Below, piece by piece: positions 17,769-26,628 of a stretch of DNA of 64,000 bases (the stretch's first letter is position 1; each line of letters begins with the position of its first letter). Position numbers and translations under genes: made by a program. The stretch covers positions 1,612,001-1,676,000 of the forward strand of contig CAVRYY010000001.1 in the NCBI GenBank assembly GCA_963725655.1, given 5' to 3'. Source of the DNA: CAVRXT01 sp963725655. GTDB lineage: Bacteria > Acidobacteriota > Terriglobia > Acidiferrales > UBA7541. Under the pieces are notes generated by a model that saw only the letters and a program-made list of their open reading frames with translations, searched no databases and was not told the origin of the DNA.

Positions 17769-18932
17769 TCAAGCCACGGAAAGCGAAAGACTCTCCAGCG
17801 CACTCTTTGCTAGAATTTGCTCCATCATCCCGGGAATCTCGAAGACAGCTCGATTGTTCAGCGCCGCCGCGTTCGCCCGATGACCAGCCATCGTGCCAGG
17901 TTCGATCATTTGCGCGACGGCCGTCCGAATTTCCTGGAAATCGTGGAGCACGATCCCCACTCCCTTTTCCATCACCCAGCGCGCATTGTAGCGTTCTTGC
18001 GGCAGCGTCCAGGCGTTGCATTCAACGATCACCGGCAATTTCATCTGGATCGCTTCGCTGATGCTTCCCGGTCCGGGCTTGCCGACAAAAAAATCCGCAA
18101 GGTGCATGTACCGGTTCACATTCGAAGTAAAACCCTCCACAAACCGAGGTAGTCGTGATTTCTGCGCGCGCAGCGCAGCAGCCAATTTCTCGTTTCGCCC
18201 ACAGATGAAGATCAGTTGCAGCTCCAGATTCGAGCGCTCGAGTGCCGCGGCGATGTCCAGCATCGCCTTCGATCCATATCCCCCAAACATAACCAGGGCG
18301 GTCGGCAGATCGGGGCGCAAGCCTAAACGCGCCCGTCCGGCCATTCGAGTTTCCACCGCCGGCTCGTAGAATCGCGGATGCAAGATCATTCCCGAAGCGC
18401 GAAAGACCCGACCGTCCGTGTGTCCTAATGCTTTCGCCTGCTCCACCGCGCGCTCCGAGCCGCATACCAGGTATTGCCGCTGCCGTTCGATCCAGAAATG
18501 CGGAGGATAATCGGCGATGTCCGTAAGTACCGTGAGGAACGGGCTCGCTGGCTGGGCTCTCACCAGGCTTTCACAGAGAGCGCGGTTAAAATGCGGCACG
18601 AAAGAAACCAGCATATCCGGATTGCTGCGTTTCCAGTGATCGGACAGCGTGCGCACCGTCGCCGCATGCCGGATGCGAATCGCCAGCTGCAGCGCTCTCA
18701 TTAGTTGGCCGCTGCCGAGCGTCCAACCGCTTCTTAGCATCGAGTTGTACTGGTCCTCGATCCGTATCCCCGCGTATTTCTTGAGGATGTCGAGACCGTC
18801 GAGAAGTTCTTGCAGATTCGTGAGCTGCACTTTCCATGGCCGCTTTTGCGCCTGGATCGCCATCTCCAGGGCCAGCGCTGCCGCGCGGTGGCCGCCTCCG
18901 GCGTCGAAGTAGCAGAATTCGATTTTCTGCAT
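17769..18932 (-). CDS. MGDG synthase / UgtP-type glycosyltransferase (GT28)
   Basis: The protein begins MQKIEFCYFDAGGGHRAAA, the N-terminal Gly-rich loop of the diacylglycerol glycosyltransferase / MGDG synthase family. The C-terminal GT28 half contains MFGGYGSKAM and a donor-binding FVGKPGPGSISEAIQMKLPVI segment. Such enzymes add sugar from a UDP-sugar to diacylglycerol at the cytoplasmic membrane. A GTG ten codons upstream (18962) is an alternative start; neither start has a strong ribosome-binding site. It is divergent from a PHP hydrolase and a PAP2 phosphatase, which fits a lipid theme. The exact sugar and acceptor are not determinable. Confidence 0.85.
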   Translation of the reverse strand: MQKIEFCYFDAGGGHRAAALALEMAIQAQKRPWKVQLTNLQELLDGLDILKKYAGIRIEDQYNSMLRSGWTLGSGQLMRALQLAIRIRHAATVRTLSDHWKRSNPDMLVSFVPHFNRALCESLVRAQPASPFLTVLTDIADYPPHFWIERQRQYLVCGSERAVEQAKALGHTDGRVFRASGMILHPRFYEPAVETRMAGRARLGLRPDLPTALVMFGGYGSKAMLDIAAALERSNLELQLIFICGRNEKLAAALRAQKSRLPRFVEGFTSNVNRYMHLADFFVGKPGPGSISEAIQMKLPVIVECNAWTLPQERYNARWVMEKGVGIVLHDFQEIRTAVAQMIEPGTMAGHRANAAALNNRAVFEIPGMMEQILAKSALESLSLSVA

Positions 18933-19082
18933 GGTGCCTGAGTGTGGCAGCGCGATGGTCACCGTTCGCTACAGTTTTGTGAATTGAGTGTTACAGTTGA
19001 CGAATCGATTAACTACCTGTTTTATCAGAACGTTAGCGCGTTTGTCATGGCCGCGTAACACGGCCAATCTAAATTGGTCCTC

Positions 19083-19970
19083 GTGAAATGCGACCTGCAT
19101 GTTCACTCGTACTTCTCCGGGCCGTGCACCACCCCTATTGTCGGAAAGCTTTGCCGCGAAAGTTACAGCCCGCCCGAAAAAATCTACGCAGTCCTCAAGC
19201 GCCGGGGGATGGATCTGTTCACTCTTACCGATCACGACTCCATCGAAGGCTCGGAAATGCTCCGAAGTCATCCGAATTTCTTCGCGAGCGAAGAGCTCAC
19301 CTGCAAAATGCCCAGCGGCAGCGAGGTCCACATTGGCGTCTACGACGTCAGTGAAGGCCAGCACCTCCAGCTGCTGCCGCGCCGCAATGATCTGGTCGCG
19401 CTGTTGATGTATCTCAGCGAACAACGCCTCTTTTTCAGCGTCAACCATGTTTTTTCGGGCCTTACTGGGCGGCGCTACCTGGAAGACTTCGAATGGTTTG
19501 AGCGGTACTTCCCAACCTTCGAAACCAGGAACGGCCACATGCTCGATCGAGCCAACCAGGACGCGGCACAGCTAGCCAAGCAGTGGGGCAAGATCGGCAT
19601 TGGTGGCAGTGACGCCCATGCCTTGCCCTCGGTCGGCACCGCCTACACCGAAGTGCCCGGCGTACGCGACAAACAAGAGTTCTTTGACGGCCTCCGCAAC
19701 GGGATCGGCCGAGTCGCGGGAACGTCGGGCTGTTTCACCAAGCTCACCCGCGACGTCTACGTAATCGCCGGCGAGATGATGCGTGAAAAGATGTGGACGT
19801 CCCTGCTCTCTCCGTTCGCTCTCCTGATTCCTGGCTTTACATTCTGGAATTATTGCGACGAGTGGCTTTTTAGGCGCCGATGGGCTCCCCAGGTGTTGCG
19901 CCAACCGCAAACCAAGAACCGTTGCCACTGGATCTCTGGACCCCAAAACGTCGCCGAGGAGTCCCTATGA
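19083..19970 (+). CDS. PHP-domain metal-dependent phosphoesterase
   Basis: The N terminus MKCDLHVHSYFSG carries the HxH metal-binding motif of PHP hydrolases, followed by LFTLTDHDSIEG and a later GGSDAHALPSVG, all expected metal ligands. The C terminus contains a hydrophobic segment (about 235-255), so the protein may be membrane-associated. The start is uncertain: GTG at 19083 gives the best family start and TTG at 19074 adds three residues; neither has a clear ribosome-binding site. The stop overlaps the next gene as ATGA. An imperfect palindrome, GGCCAAT with ATTGGTCC, lies directly upstream of the start. Substrate unknown. Confidence 0.85.
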   Translation: MKCDLHVHSYFSGPCTTPIVGKLCRESYSPPEKIYAVLKRRGMDLFTLTDHDSIEGSEMLRSHPNFFASEELTCKMPSGSEVHIGVYDVSEGQHLQLLPRRNDLVALLMYLSEQRLFFSVNHVFSGLTGRRYLEDFEWFERYFPTFETRNGHMLDRANQDAAQLAKQWGKIGIGGSDAHALPSVGTAYTEVPGVRDKQEFFDGLRNGIGRVAGTSGCFTKLTRDVYVIAGEMMREKMWTSLLSPFALLIPGFTFWNYCDEWLFRRRWAPQVLRQPQTKNRCHWISGPQNVAEESL

Positions 19971-20509
19971 CCGCTGCACGAGCAGTTTGGACCCACATTC
20001 AGTCCGGCGACCACCGCCTGATGCGCAAAGTGCACCGATGGCGTGCGCCTCGGTGGTTTCGGATCTTGACCGTTACCATGACCCGCCTGGGCGATGGATG
20101 GCTTTGGTATTCGCTCGGACTGATACTCGCCATCTATGGCGGGCAACACCGATTTCTTGCCATTGGCGCGGGCACTGCGTCGTCCGCCGTGGGCATTCTG
20201 CTATTCCGCACCTTGAAGCGCGCCAGCCGCCGCAAACGCCCATGCGAGATCGAACCTCACTGCTGGTCCCTGATTTTACCGCCTGATAAATACTCGTTTC
20301 CGTCCGGGCACTCCATCACCGCCTTCGCCGTCGCTCTTTCCATCGGCCTGTTTTACCCCGACCTCCAAATCGTGCTGCTTGCCGTCGCGGTGTGCATCGC
20401 CTCCTCGCGCATCATTCTGGGCATGCACTTTCTCAGCGACGTCCTCGCCGGTTCGGCCATCGGCATCCTGCTCGGATATTGCAGCTTCCATCTCTTCGCG
20501 GCCCTATAG
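19967..20509 (+). CDS. PAP2-family lipid phosphatase
   Basis: This 180-residue membrane protein has the three PAP2 phosphatase motifs: KRASRRKRP, SFPSGHS and SRIILGMHFLSD. Five to six membrane segments surround them. Substrates in the family include undecaprenyl diphosphate, phosphatidate and phosphatidylglycerol phosphate. The ATG at 19967 overlaps the PHP stop codon and has GAGGAG upstream, so translation is coupled. With the PHP hydrolase and the divergent glycosyltransferase it suggests a membrane-lipid or cell-envelope role. Confidence 0.9.
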   Translation: MTAARAVWTHIQSGDHRLMRKVHRWRAPRWFRILTVTMTRLGDGWLWYSLGLILAIYGGQHRFLAIGAGTASSAVGILLFRTLKRASRRKRPCEIEPHCWSLILPPDKYSFPSGHSITAFAVALSIGLFYPDLQIVLLAVAVCIASSRIILGMHFLSDVLAGSAIGILLGYCSFHLFAAL

Positions 20510-20640
20510 GATCCGGCCCGAGCGTCCCCGGCGGCATCTCTGCCCCCGGGTGGTTGCGCCAGGGCCTGCCAAAAAACCAATTTCACGCCGCGATTCCCAC
20601 CAAGCCGAATTCGCGCTAGAATGCCCTTACTGAGGTGCCC

Positions 20641-21522
20641 GTGTTGCCAATGATTGCGATTTTCGCGATCTGTCTGTTGTCCCTGCCGGGCGTTGTCTTT
20701 ACGTCTGCTCTTACCTTTCCGAACTCCCAATTTGCTCTGGGCTCCAAAGCGTCGGCCGCGGCGGAGACGAGCGCCGTCGATCCCAAAACCTCCACCGCGC
20801 CGGTTGCGTCGGCCAACGCCGAGTTAAAACCGGGCTCGCGACTGGCCATCGTGCGATATGTGTCCGGAGAATTTGCGCGCGTGGTCACCGCTCTGCCGCG
20901 AACCAAGACCGGATTCAAGATCGATGTCGGTCATCCGCTGGACGAAGGCACCCTCCGCCACGAGCTGGCCAATCGCGGTGTTGCCGCCAGCCCGGGCGAC
21001 CGCGTACAGATCACCAGAGTCGATTTCCGGCCCAAAGAAATTTTGCTGGAGATCAACGGCGGTCCCCGAGGGCACTACCGCCTCCGTGACCACGTGCAAA
21101 TCGGCATGGGCGGCCCCAGCACTCCGATTTCCAGCACCACCACCAGCACCGCACAAAACCCCAATGGCTTGGGCGCCCTGCTGGTTCTAGACTACGGACG
21201 CGCCGTTCCGGAAATGAGTCCGGACGACGTCAAGCAGCAGCTTTCTGCGTTCCTCGATTTTTCGAAAGAGCAGTCGGCCACTGTGAATTGGGTAGACACC
21301 CTCCCGCCCGAAACGCGCCAAGCCATCGCCGATAAGAAAGCTGTGGTCGGCATGAACCACGACATGGTCCTGGCCGCGCTCGGCCACCCCGACAAAAAAG
21401 TCCGCGAACGGGACGCCCAGGGCGACGACACCGAAGACTGGATCTACGGTGCTCCCCCAGCAAGGGTCACCTTCGTCACCTTCGTAGGCGACAAAGTAAC
21501 TCGGGTCCACGAATTTAACTAG
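20641..21522 (+). CDS. Exported protein of unknown function with SmpA/OmlA-like C terminus
   Basis: The protein starts with a hydrophobic export signal (about residues 1-22). A Thr/Ala/Ser-rich linker is followed by two folded regions. The middle (about 60-140) contains VRYVSGEFARVVTALPRTKTGF and a QITRVDF strand. The end (about 225-292) follows the pattern GMNHDMVLAALGHPDKKVRE...DWIYG...VTFVGDKVTRV, reminiscent of SmpA/OmlA small envelope proteins. A GTG start at 20641 is preferred because GAGG lies five bases upstream; ATG at 20650 is an alternative. Envelope location is inferred and partners are unknown. Confidence 0.65.
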   Translation: MLPMIAIFAICLLSLPGVVFTSALTFPNSQFALGSKASAAAETSAVDPKTSTAPVASANAELKPGSRLAIVRYVSGEFARVVTALPRTKTGFKIDVGHPLDEGTLRHELANRGVAASPGDRVQITRVDFRPKEILLEINGGPRGHYRLRDHVQIGMGGPSTPISSTTTSTAQNPNGLGALLVLDYGRAVPEMSPDDVKQQLSAFLDFSKEQSATVNWVDTLPPETRQAIADKKAVVGMNHDMVLAALGHPDKKVRERDAQGDDTEDWIYGAPPARVTFVTFVGDKVTRVHEFN

Positions 21523-21581
21523 TCGCCGTAGCGAGCCGCTCCTGGGAGGCCCCAAACCCACACCCATACGGAGCCCTCGCG

Positions 21582-21610
21582 TTGACATTTCCACTACCAC
21601 CCCCTAGCAT
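21582..21610 (+). promoter_or_regulatory. Putative sigma70-type promoter of the gap-pgk-tpiA-secG run
   Basis: TTGACA (21582-21587) is perfect. TAGCAT (21605-21610) lies 17 bases downstream and matches the -10 consensus at four of six positions. A better hexamer, TATAAT (21612-21617), lies 24 bases away and could use a different -35. The resulting leader to the gap start would be about 60 bases. Confidence 0.5.
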
Positions 21611-21680
21611 CTATAATTCCACTTGGGGCTATCATTCCCCGCACAATTTGATTCAACGCGGTAATTTTTCCGGAGGAAAA

Positions 21681-22685
21681 ATGTCAATCAAGGTAGGGAT
21701 CAACGGGTTTGGCCGTATCGGGCGGAACATTTTCCGTGCATCGATGAGCGATCCGTCGATCGAAATTGTGGCCGTCAACGACATCACCGATCCCAAGACC
21801 CTCGCGCACCTGCTGAAATACGACTCGATCTTGGGCAATTTGCCCAACCACGTCGGCCACACCGCGGATTCGATCGTCGTCGACGGCAAAGCGTTCAAGG
21901 TTTTCAAAGTAAAATCCCCGGCAGAGCTGGACTGGGCTTCCGTAGGCGCCACTCTAGTGGTCGAATCCACCGGCCTCTTCACCAAGGGCGAAGACGCCCG
22001 CAAGCATATCCGCGGCCCGGTGAAAAAAGTGATCATTTCGGCCCCGGCGACCGACCCCGATTTCACCGTGGTCCTCGGCGTCAACCAGCAGAAATACGAC
22101 CCCGCCAAGCATCACGTGATCTCCAACGCTTCCTGCACTACCAATTGCCTGGCCCCTGTGGCCAAGGTCCTGCATGAAACCTTCGGAATCAACTGCGGCA
22201 CCATGACCACCATTCACTCCTACACCAACGATCAGAAATTGCTCGATCTGCCCCACTCCGACCTCCGTCGCGCGCGGGCGGCTGCTCTTTCGATGATTCC
22301 CTCGAGTACCGGCGCCGCGAAAGCGCTGCACCTGGTGATCCCCGAGTTGAAGGGCAAGCTGGACGGTTACGCGATGCGCGTGCCCACGCCAAATGTGAGC
22401 GTGGTCGACCTCACCATCTTCACCGAGAAGCCTGCCACCGTCGAAGCCGTCAACGGCGCCCTGCGCCAGGCTGCGGAAGGCCCGATGAAGGGAATTCTGG
22501 CGTACACCGAAGAAGAATTGGTTTCCGCCGACTTCAAAGGCAATCCCAACTCTTCCATTGTGGACTCGGGCTACACGCGCGTGGTGGGAACCAACTGCGT
22601 GAAGGTCTTAGCCTGGTACGACAATGAGTGGGGCTATTCCTCGCGCTGCCGCGACCTGATCAAGTTTTTGTCCGAGCGCGACTAA
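21681..22685 (+). CDS. gap: Glyceraldehyde-3-phosphate dehydrogenase
   Basis: GAPDH oxidises glyceraldehyde 3-phosphate to 1,3-bisphosphoglycerate in glycolysis. The protein (334 residues) opens MSIKVGINGFGRIGRNIFRA with the NAD-binding glycines. Asp34 at the end of the second strand indicates NAD preference, and the catalytic cysteine is Cys152 in SNASCTTNCLAP. The ATG has a perfect GGAGG seven bases upstream; a longer open frame back to 21582 overlaps the promoter and is rejected. It leads a glycolytic gene cluster. Confidence 0.98.
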   Translation: MSIKVGINGFGRIGRNIFRASMSDPSIEIVAVNDITDPKTLAHLLKYDSILGNLPNHVGHTADSIVVDGKAFKVFKVKSPAELDWASVGATLVVESTGLFTKGEDARKHIRGPVKKVIISAPATDPDFTVVLGVNQQKYDPAKHHVISNASCTTNCLAPVAKVLHETFGINCGTMTTIHSYTNDQKLLDLPHSDLRRARAAALSMIPSSTGAAKALHLVIPELKGKLDGYAMRVPTPNVSVVDLTIFTEKPATVEAVNGALRQAAEGPMKGILAYTEEELVSADFKGNPNSSIVDSGYTRVVGTNCVKVLAWYDNEWGYSSRCRDLIKFLSERD

Positions 22686-22792
22686 CGCAACAGGGAAGTG
22701 GGCGGCGTTAGCTTCACTGGGCCGCTGCCCTTCGCTCCCCGCTAGACCGTCGCGCCAAAGCGCCCGGAATTTATCGCTGTGACCTGCAAAAT

Positions 22793-23995
22793 ATGAAAAA
22801 ACTCTCGATTCGCGATTTGGACCTCTCGGGTAAGCGCGTCTTCATTCGCGTGGATTTCAACGTGCCGATCGACGCAGGCAAAGTCACCGACGACACGCGC
22901 ATCCGCGAAACCCTCCCCACGCTGCGTTACGCCATCGAGCACGGCGCTCGCCTGATCCTCGCCGCTCACTTAGGCCGTCCAAAAGGGAAGCCGGATCCGC
23001 GCTACACCCTGAAGCCTGTAGCCGCCCATCTGCAACAAATGCTCGGGACCCCGGTAGCCTTCGCCGCCGATTGCGTGGGGCCGGATGCCGAGGCGCAGAG
23101 CAAGGCGCTCAGCAACGGCGGTGTGCTGCTCCTCGAAAACGTCCGCTACCATGCCGAAGAGGAAGCCAACGATCCCGAATTTTCCCGCAAGCTTGCCGCA
23201 CTCTGCGACCAGCTTTTCGTATGCGACGCGTTTGGTTCCGCGCATCGCGCCCATGCATCCGTGGTGGGCATCACCAAATTCGTGCGCCAGTCCGCCGCCG
23301 GCTTGCTGATGGAAAAAGAACTCGAATATCTCGGCCGCGCCATTTCCAATCCCGAGCACCCCTTCGTCTCCGTGCTCGGCGGCGCGAAAGTTTCCGACAA
23401 AATTGAAGTGGTCCAGAATCTGATGAAGATCGCCGATTCCATGCTGATCGGCGGCGCTATGGCCTACACCTTCTTGAAGAGTCAGGGCCTGCCGATAGGG
23501 AAGTCCCTGGTCGAAGACGACAAGCTGGATCTCGCCCGCGAGATACTCGAGCAAGCGAAAGCCCGCCACTTTCTCATCCTTCTCCCCGACGATCATTTGC
23601 TGGCCCGTTCGTTCGACGATGCCTCCGCCCCCGTCCTCACCGACATCAAAGATACCCCCGCCGACCGCATGGGTTTCGATGTCGGCCCGAAAACCATCGC
23701 CAAGTTCCGCGCGGAAATCGCCAAAGCCAAAACCATCGTCTGGAACGGCCCTTTGGGAATTTTCGAAAAGCCCGGCTATGCTCAAGGCACTTTGGAAATC
23801 GCCCGCGCGGTCGCCGCGGCCACCCAAGCCGGCGCCACTTCCATTGTCGGTGGCGGAGACTCGGTGGCCGCCGTCGAACAAGCCGGTGTCGCCAACCAGA
23901 TTTCCCATATTTCCACCGGTGGCGGAGCCTCGCTCGAGTTTCTGGCCGGGGAAAAGCTCCCCGGTGTAGAAGCCTTGAACGACAAGCACGAATAA
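22793..23995 (+). CDS. pgk: Phosphoglycerate kinase
   Basis: PGK transfers the acyl phosphate of 1,3-bisphosphoglycerate to ADP. The 400-residue length is standard. Motifs include RVDFNVP near the N terminus, AHLGRPKG, the hinge segment ALLGGAKV-like (here SVLGGAKVSDKI), WNGPLGIFE and the nucleotide-binding GGGDSVAAV near the C terminus. It follows gap by 107 bases and precedes tpiA by 16 bases, in the same order as the pathway. Confidence 0.98.
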   Translation: MKKLSIRDLDLSGKRVFIRVDFNVPIDAGKVTDDTRIRETLPTLRYAIEHGARLILAAHLGRPKGKPDPRYTLKPVAAHLQQMLGTPVAFAADCVGPDAEAQSKALSNGGVLLLENVRYHAEEEANDPEFSRKLAALCDQLFVCDAFGSAHRAHASVVGITKFVRQSAAGLLMEKELEYLGRAISNPEHPFVSVLGGAKVSDKIEVVQNLMKIADSMLIGGAMAYTFLKSQGLPIGKSLVEDDKLDLAREILEQAKARHFLILLPDDHLLARSFDDASAPVLTDIKDTPADRMGFDVGPKTIAKFRAEIAKAKTIVWNGPLGIFEKPGYAQGTLEIARAVAAATQAGATSIVGGGDSVAAVEQAGVANQISHISTGGGASLEFLAGEKLPGVEALNDKHE

Positions 23996-24011
23996 TTACA
24001 TGGAGAATGGA

Positions 24012-24761
24012 ATGCGCCGTCCGGTAATCGCGGGTAATTGGAAGATGTACAAGACCCAGAAGGAAGCAGCGGATTTCGTGCGCAAGTTCGCGCCGCTGGT
24101 CGCCGCCTCCACTCATTGCGACATCATCCTGGCGCCGCCGTTTACCGCCATAGCCGCGGTCGTCGACGCAGCTGCCGGGTCGGCTATCACCGTGGCCGGC
24201 CAGAACGGCTACTGGGCCGCCGAGGGAGCCTTTACCGGCGAAATCTCGATGAAGATGCTGGTGGACGCCGGCTGTAAAGTGGTGATTCTCGGTCACTCCG
24301 AGCGCCGGCAGTTTTTCGGCGACACCGACGAAACCGTGAACCGTAAAACCAAGGCCGCCCTGGAAGCTGGCCTCACCCCAATCGTCTGCGTCGGTGAGTC
24401 TCTGGCCGAGCGCGAATCCAATCGCACCGAGGAAGTGCTGCAATGTCAATGCGAAGGCAGTCTCACGGCGTTGACCGCTTCGGAATTCTCGCGTATTCTC
24501 CTTGCGTATGAGCCGGTGTGGGCCATCGGTACCGGCCGCACCGCAACGCCGGAAATGGCTGCAGCGGCGCACCAGCACATTCGGGCGCGCGTGGCGGCGC
24601 AGTTCACACCCGAGCGGGCCTCCGCACTTCGCATCCTCTACGGAGGCAGCGTCAAGCCCGACAATATCAAGGGATTGATGGCGCAAGTGGAAATCGACGG
24701 CGCGCTTGTAGGCGGAGCGAGTCTGGATCCGCAGTCGTTTGCGTCTATCGTGAATTTCTAG
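24012..24761 (+). CDS. tpiA: Triosephosphate isomerase
   Basis: TpiA interconverts dihydroxyacetone phosphate and glyceraldehyde 3-phosphate. Catalytic residues are visible: Asn9 and Lys11 in GNWKMYK, His95 in GHSERR, and Glu167 in AYEPVWAIGTG. The phosphate-binding GGS is in YGGSVKPDN. The ATG at 24012 has GGAG six bases upstream and gives 249 residues, the family norm; the in-frame ATG at 24000 lacks a ribosome-binding site. Confidence 0.98.
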   Translation: MRRPVIAGNWKMYKTQKEAADFVRKFAPLVAASTHCDIILAPPFTAIAAVVDAAAGSAITVAGQNGYWAAEGAFTGEISMKMLVDAGCKVVILGHSERRQFFGDTDETVNRKTKAALEAGLTPIVCVGESLAERESNRTEEVLQCQCEGSLTALTASEFSRILLAYEPVWAIGTGRTATPEMAAAAHQHIRARVAAQFTPERASALRILYGGSVKPDNIKGLMAQVEIDGALVGGASLDPQSFASIVNF

Positions 24762-24821
24762 AGGCTCAACCAGCCTCGCAGCACCAAAATCTTGCGGTCT
24801 CGAAGTACGTGGGAGAACGGA

Positions 24822-25316
24822 ATGCCTTTAGAAGCAAAATGGGCGATTTCGCTGGTGGTTGGAGGGTTGCTGGTCGCCCTGGGGTGGAGATACACGCCAG
24901 TACTGGTGGCCGTGCATATCATCGTCTGCCTCGTGCTAATCCTGGTGATCATGTTGCAGAGCGGATCGGCCGCAGACTTGGCCGGTGCGTTCGGTGGCGC
25001 GGGCAGCCAAACGGCTTTCGGTCCCCGTGGCGCCGCTACCTTGCTCTCCAAAGCCACCACCTGGTGCGCCATTATGTTCATGGTCACCTCCTTCACCCTG
25101 TCGGTGAAGCGTTCGCCGGAAGACGCTGATGTCACCGGCGGCTCCAGCTCGGTCTTGGAACAAACCCAGAAGTCAGCTCCGGCGAAAACCAACACCGCAC
25201 CACCCAAGCCGGTAGTTCCGCCCCCTGGCCAAAGTAGCGCGCCCGTGAACGTCCCGGTCCAGGCTCCGCCACCCGCCAACGCTCCGGCCCCGGCGCAGAA
25301 GCCTCCTCAGAAATAA
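24822..25316 (+). CDS. secG: Protein translocase subunit SecG with long Pro/Ala tail
   Basis: SecG supports the SecYEG channel. The first ~95 residues contain two membrane segments around the conserved LVIMLQSG...GGAGSQTAFGPRGAATLLSK region. The rest (about 95-164) is a hydrophilic Pro/Ala/Gln-rich tail much longer than in E. coli, a common feature outside Proteobacteria. The ATG at 24822 has GGGAG at normal distance. The gene directly follows tpiA, the widespread tpiA-secG arrangement, and precedes tRNA-Leu. Confidence 0.94.
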   Translation: MPLEAKWAISLVVGGLLVALGWRYTPVLVAVHIIVCLVLILVIMLQSGSAADLAGAFGGAGSQTAFGPRGAATLLSKATTWCAIMFMVTSFTLSVKRSPEDADVTGGSSSVLEQTQKSAPAKTNTAPPKPVVPPPGQSSAPVNVPVQAPPPANAPAPAQKPPQK

Positions 25317-25360
25317 CGGCATCTGTTACAATTCAAGTCGAAATCCTCCTCGCCGTAAAT

Positions 25361-25445
25361 GCGGAAGTGGCGGAATTGGCAGACGCACCATCTTGAGGGG
25401 GTGGCGCCGCGAGGCGTGGGGGTTCGAGTCCCCCCTTCCGCACCA
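25361..25445 (+). tRNA. tRNA-Leu (anticodon GAG)
   Basis: Acceptor arms GCGGAAG and CTTCCGC pair fully, with A73 and encoded CCA. The anticodon stem CCATC/GGTGG holds loop TTGAGGG, so the anticodon is GAG. A class II variable arm (GCGCCGCGAGGCGT) is present, as expected for leucine, and the T arm has GGTTCGAGTCC. It follows secG, as in many genomes. Confidence 0.97.
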
Positions 25446-25851
25446 ACCATTCGCCAGTGTTCATAAGGCTAATCACTGGCACCGAAAAATGATGGACTAT
25501 CACCACAGACAAGATTTTCTTCGGAAGTTACTCTCCCCATAACGTCGCGAAAGACTGTCCCGCGGTTGTGCCGCCGATCTACTCTGTTGGCACACTCAGA
25601 GAGTGTCTGCTCAATCCGCCACGGTAATTGACTCGGAAAACCTCAGATCTTTGTGCGAATCCGGGTTAGAGCGGACTTTAGGTCAGACCTTCGCCTGCAC
25701 GGCAGACGGGGGTTGCGGATTCTTTGAACCTTGCCGAAGAACCTCTCCGTAGGATTTATGAACGATTCCCGCCGAAGACTCATGCAAAACCGGACCCGAG
25801 CACGCCATATAAGTAGCGGGGACTTGGGGCCGCCGAGCCGTCTAAGGGATG
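25446..25851. other. Intergenic region between tRNA-Leu and the toxin-antitoxin pair
   Basis: I find no convincing gene. A minus-strand frame (25643-25864) lacks a ribosome-binding site and reads as a shadow. The 3' end of tRNA-Leu is a possible integration site, but I see no repeated copy of the tRNA end downstream and no integrase. Confidence 0.4.
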
Positions 25852-25880
25852 TTGACAACCTCATGTCAGTTCGATATTAT
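25852..25880 (+). promoter_or_regulatory. Strong sigma70-type promoter of the toxin-antitoxin operon
   Basis: TTGACA (25852-25857) and TATTAT (25875-25880) are separated by exactly 17 bases, matching 11 of 12 consensus positions. The predicted start of transcription is near 25887, just before the antitoxin start codons. It is the best promoter match in the window. Confidence 0.78.
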
Positions 25881-25899
25881 GAATTCTGAGATTAAAACA

Positions 25900-26172
25900 A
25901 TGAGCTTATATATGAGCAAACCAATGAGCTCGACTCTTAAAATAGCTAAAAGTTTCACCATCGAACCCGCAGTCAACGAATACGTGACCGCCACTAAGGG
26001 TAGCCAGTCTGCCAGCGAGCGCGTAAATGAGCTGCTGAAGCGGGCGATCATCGAAGAGCAGAATGAACGCCTGGAGACTGAGGCCGCCGCTTTCTTCGCC
26101 GAGGCGAATAAGCATCGGGCGGGCACGCTGGCTTTCCAGGAAGCGGCACTTAGCACTTTTGATCGGGATTGA
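25900..26172 (+). CDS. Antitoxin of a MazF-type pair (ribbon-helix-helix-like)
   Basis: This ~90-residue protein has the layout of a ribbon-helix-helix antitoxin. A short beta strand (SFTIEPAVNEYV) is followed by two helices (SASERVNELLKRAIIEEQ) and a Glu/Ala-rich C-terminal helix that would wrap the toxin. The start is ambiguous among three in-frame ATGs (25900, 25912, 25924), all just after the predicted transcription start and all with weak ribosome-binding sites. Its stop overlaps the toxin start as TGATG, so the two are translationally coupled. Autorepression at the upstream promoter is expected from the family. Confidence 0.77.
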   Translation: MSLYMSKPMSSTLKIAKSFTIEPAVNEYVTATKGSQSASERVNELLKRAIIEEQNERLETEAAAFFAEANKHRAGTLAFQEAALSTFDRD

Positions 26173-26525
26173 TGTCGCCGAACCCTCCAACACAGAATTG
26201 GTATCCGCAACGAGGAAAAGTTTATCTGGTCCAACTGGATAAGCTTCGCCCCGCGATTGTTCTATCCGTCGATTCTATAAACAGACACGCACGCGACGTC
26301 TGCGTCGTCGGCACGACAACCGTCGAGCATCAACGATTCAGTATGCGCGTCCCGATTCAAGCCGGAGATGGCGGATTCGATTCTGATTGTTGGGCGAAAT
26401 GCGATCAGGTTACTACGCTGGAAAAATCCCGTCTCCAACAAAACCCGATCGGCACGCTTTCGCTGGAGAAATTCAAAATGATTGAAGAACAGGTTAGAAT
26501 CTGTTTGGGATTGCGTGTGATCTAG
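26172..26525 (+). CDS. MazF/PemK-family endoribonuclease toxin
   Basis: The 117-residue protein carries the MazF signature. It starts with RGKVYLVQLD, followed by LRPAIVLSVDSINR and later KCDQVTTLEKSRL; the arginine and the threonine of these motifs form the active site in the family. MazF toxins cut mRNA at short sequences when the antitoxin is lost. The start ATG overlaps the antitoxin stop. The pair is flanked by tRNA-Leu and a decayed gene, which fits a mobile accessory module, though no mobility gene is visible. Confidence 0.92.
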   Translation: MSPNPPTQNWYPQRGKVYLVQLDKLRPAIVLSVDSINRHARDVCVVGTTTVEHQRFSMRVPIQAGDGGFDSDCWAKCDQVTTLEKSRLQQNPIGTLSLEKFKMIEEQVRICLGLRVI

Positions 26526-26628
26526 ACGTGCCCAGCTCTACCGTATTTACGCTTCTCACAGTTCTAGCTGCCTTCCGAACGACGACGCGGTACGGATAAC
26601 CACGAGGGCGGGTAAGAAAAACGCGGAT

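Noticed and set aside
25361..26525. Integrative element at tRNA-Leu
   Set aside because: No integrase and no repeat of the tRNA 3' end was found; the idea remains only a hint from the toxin-antitoxin pair and decayed gene.
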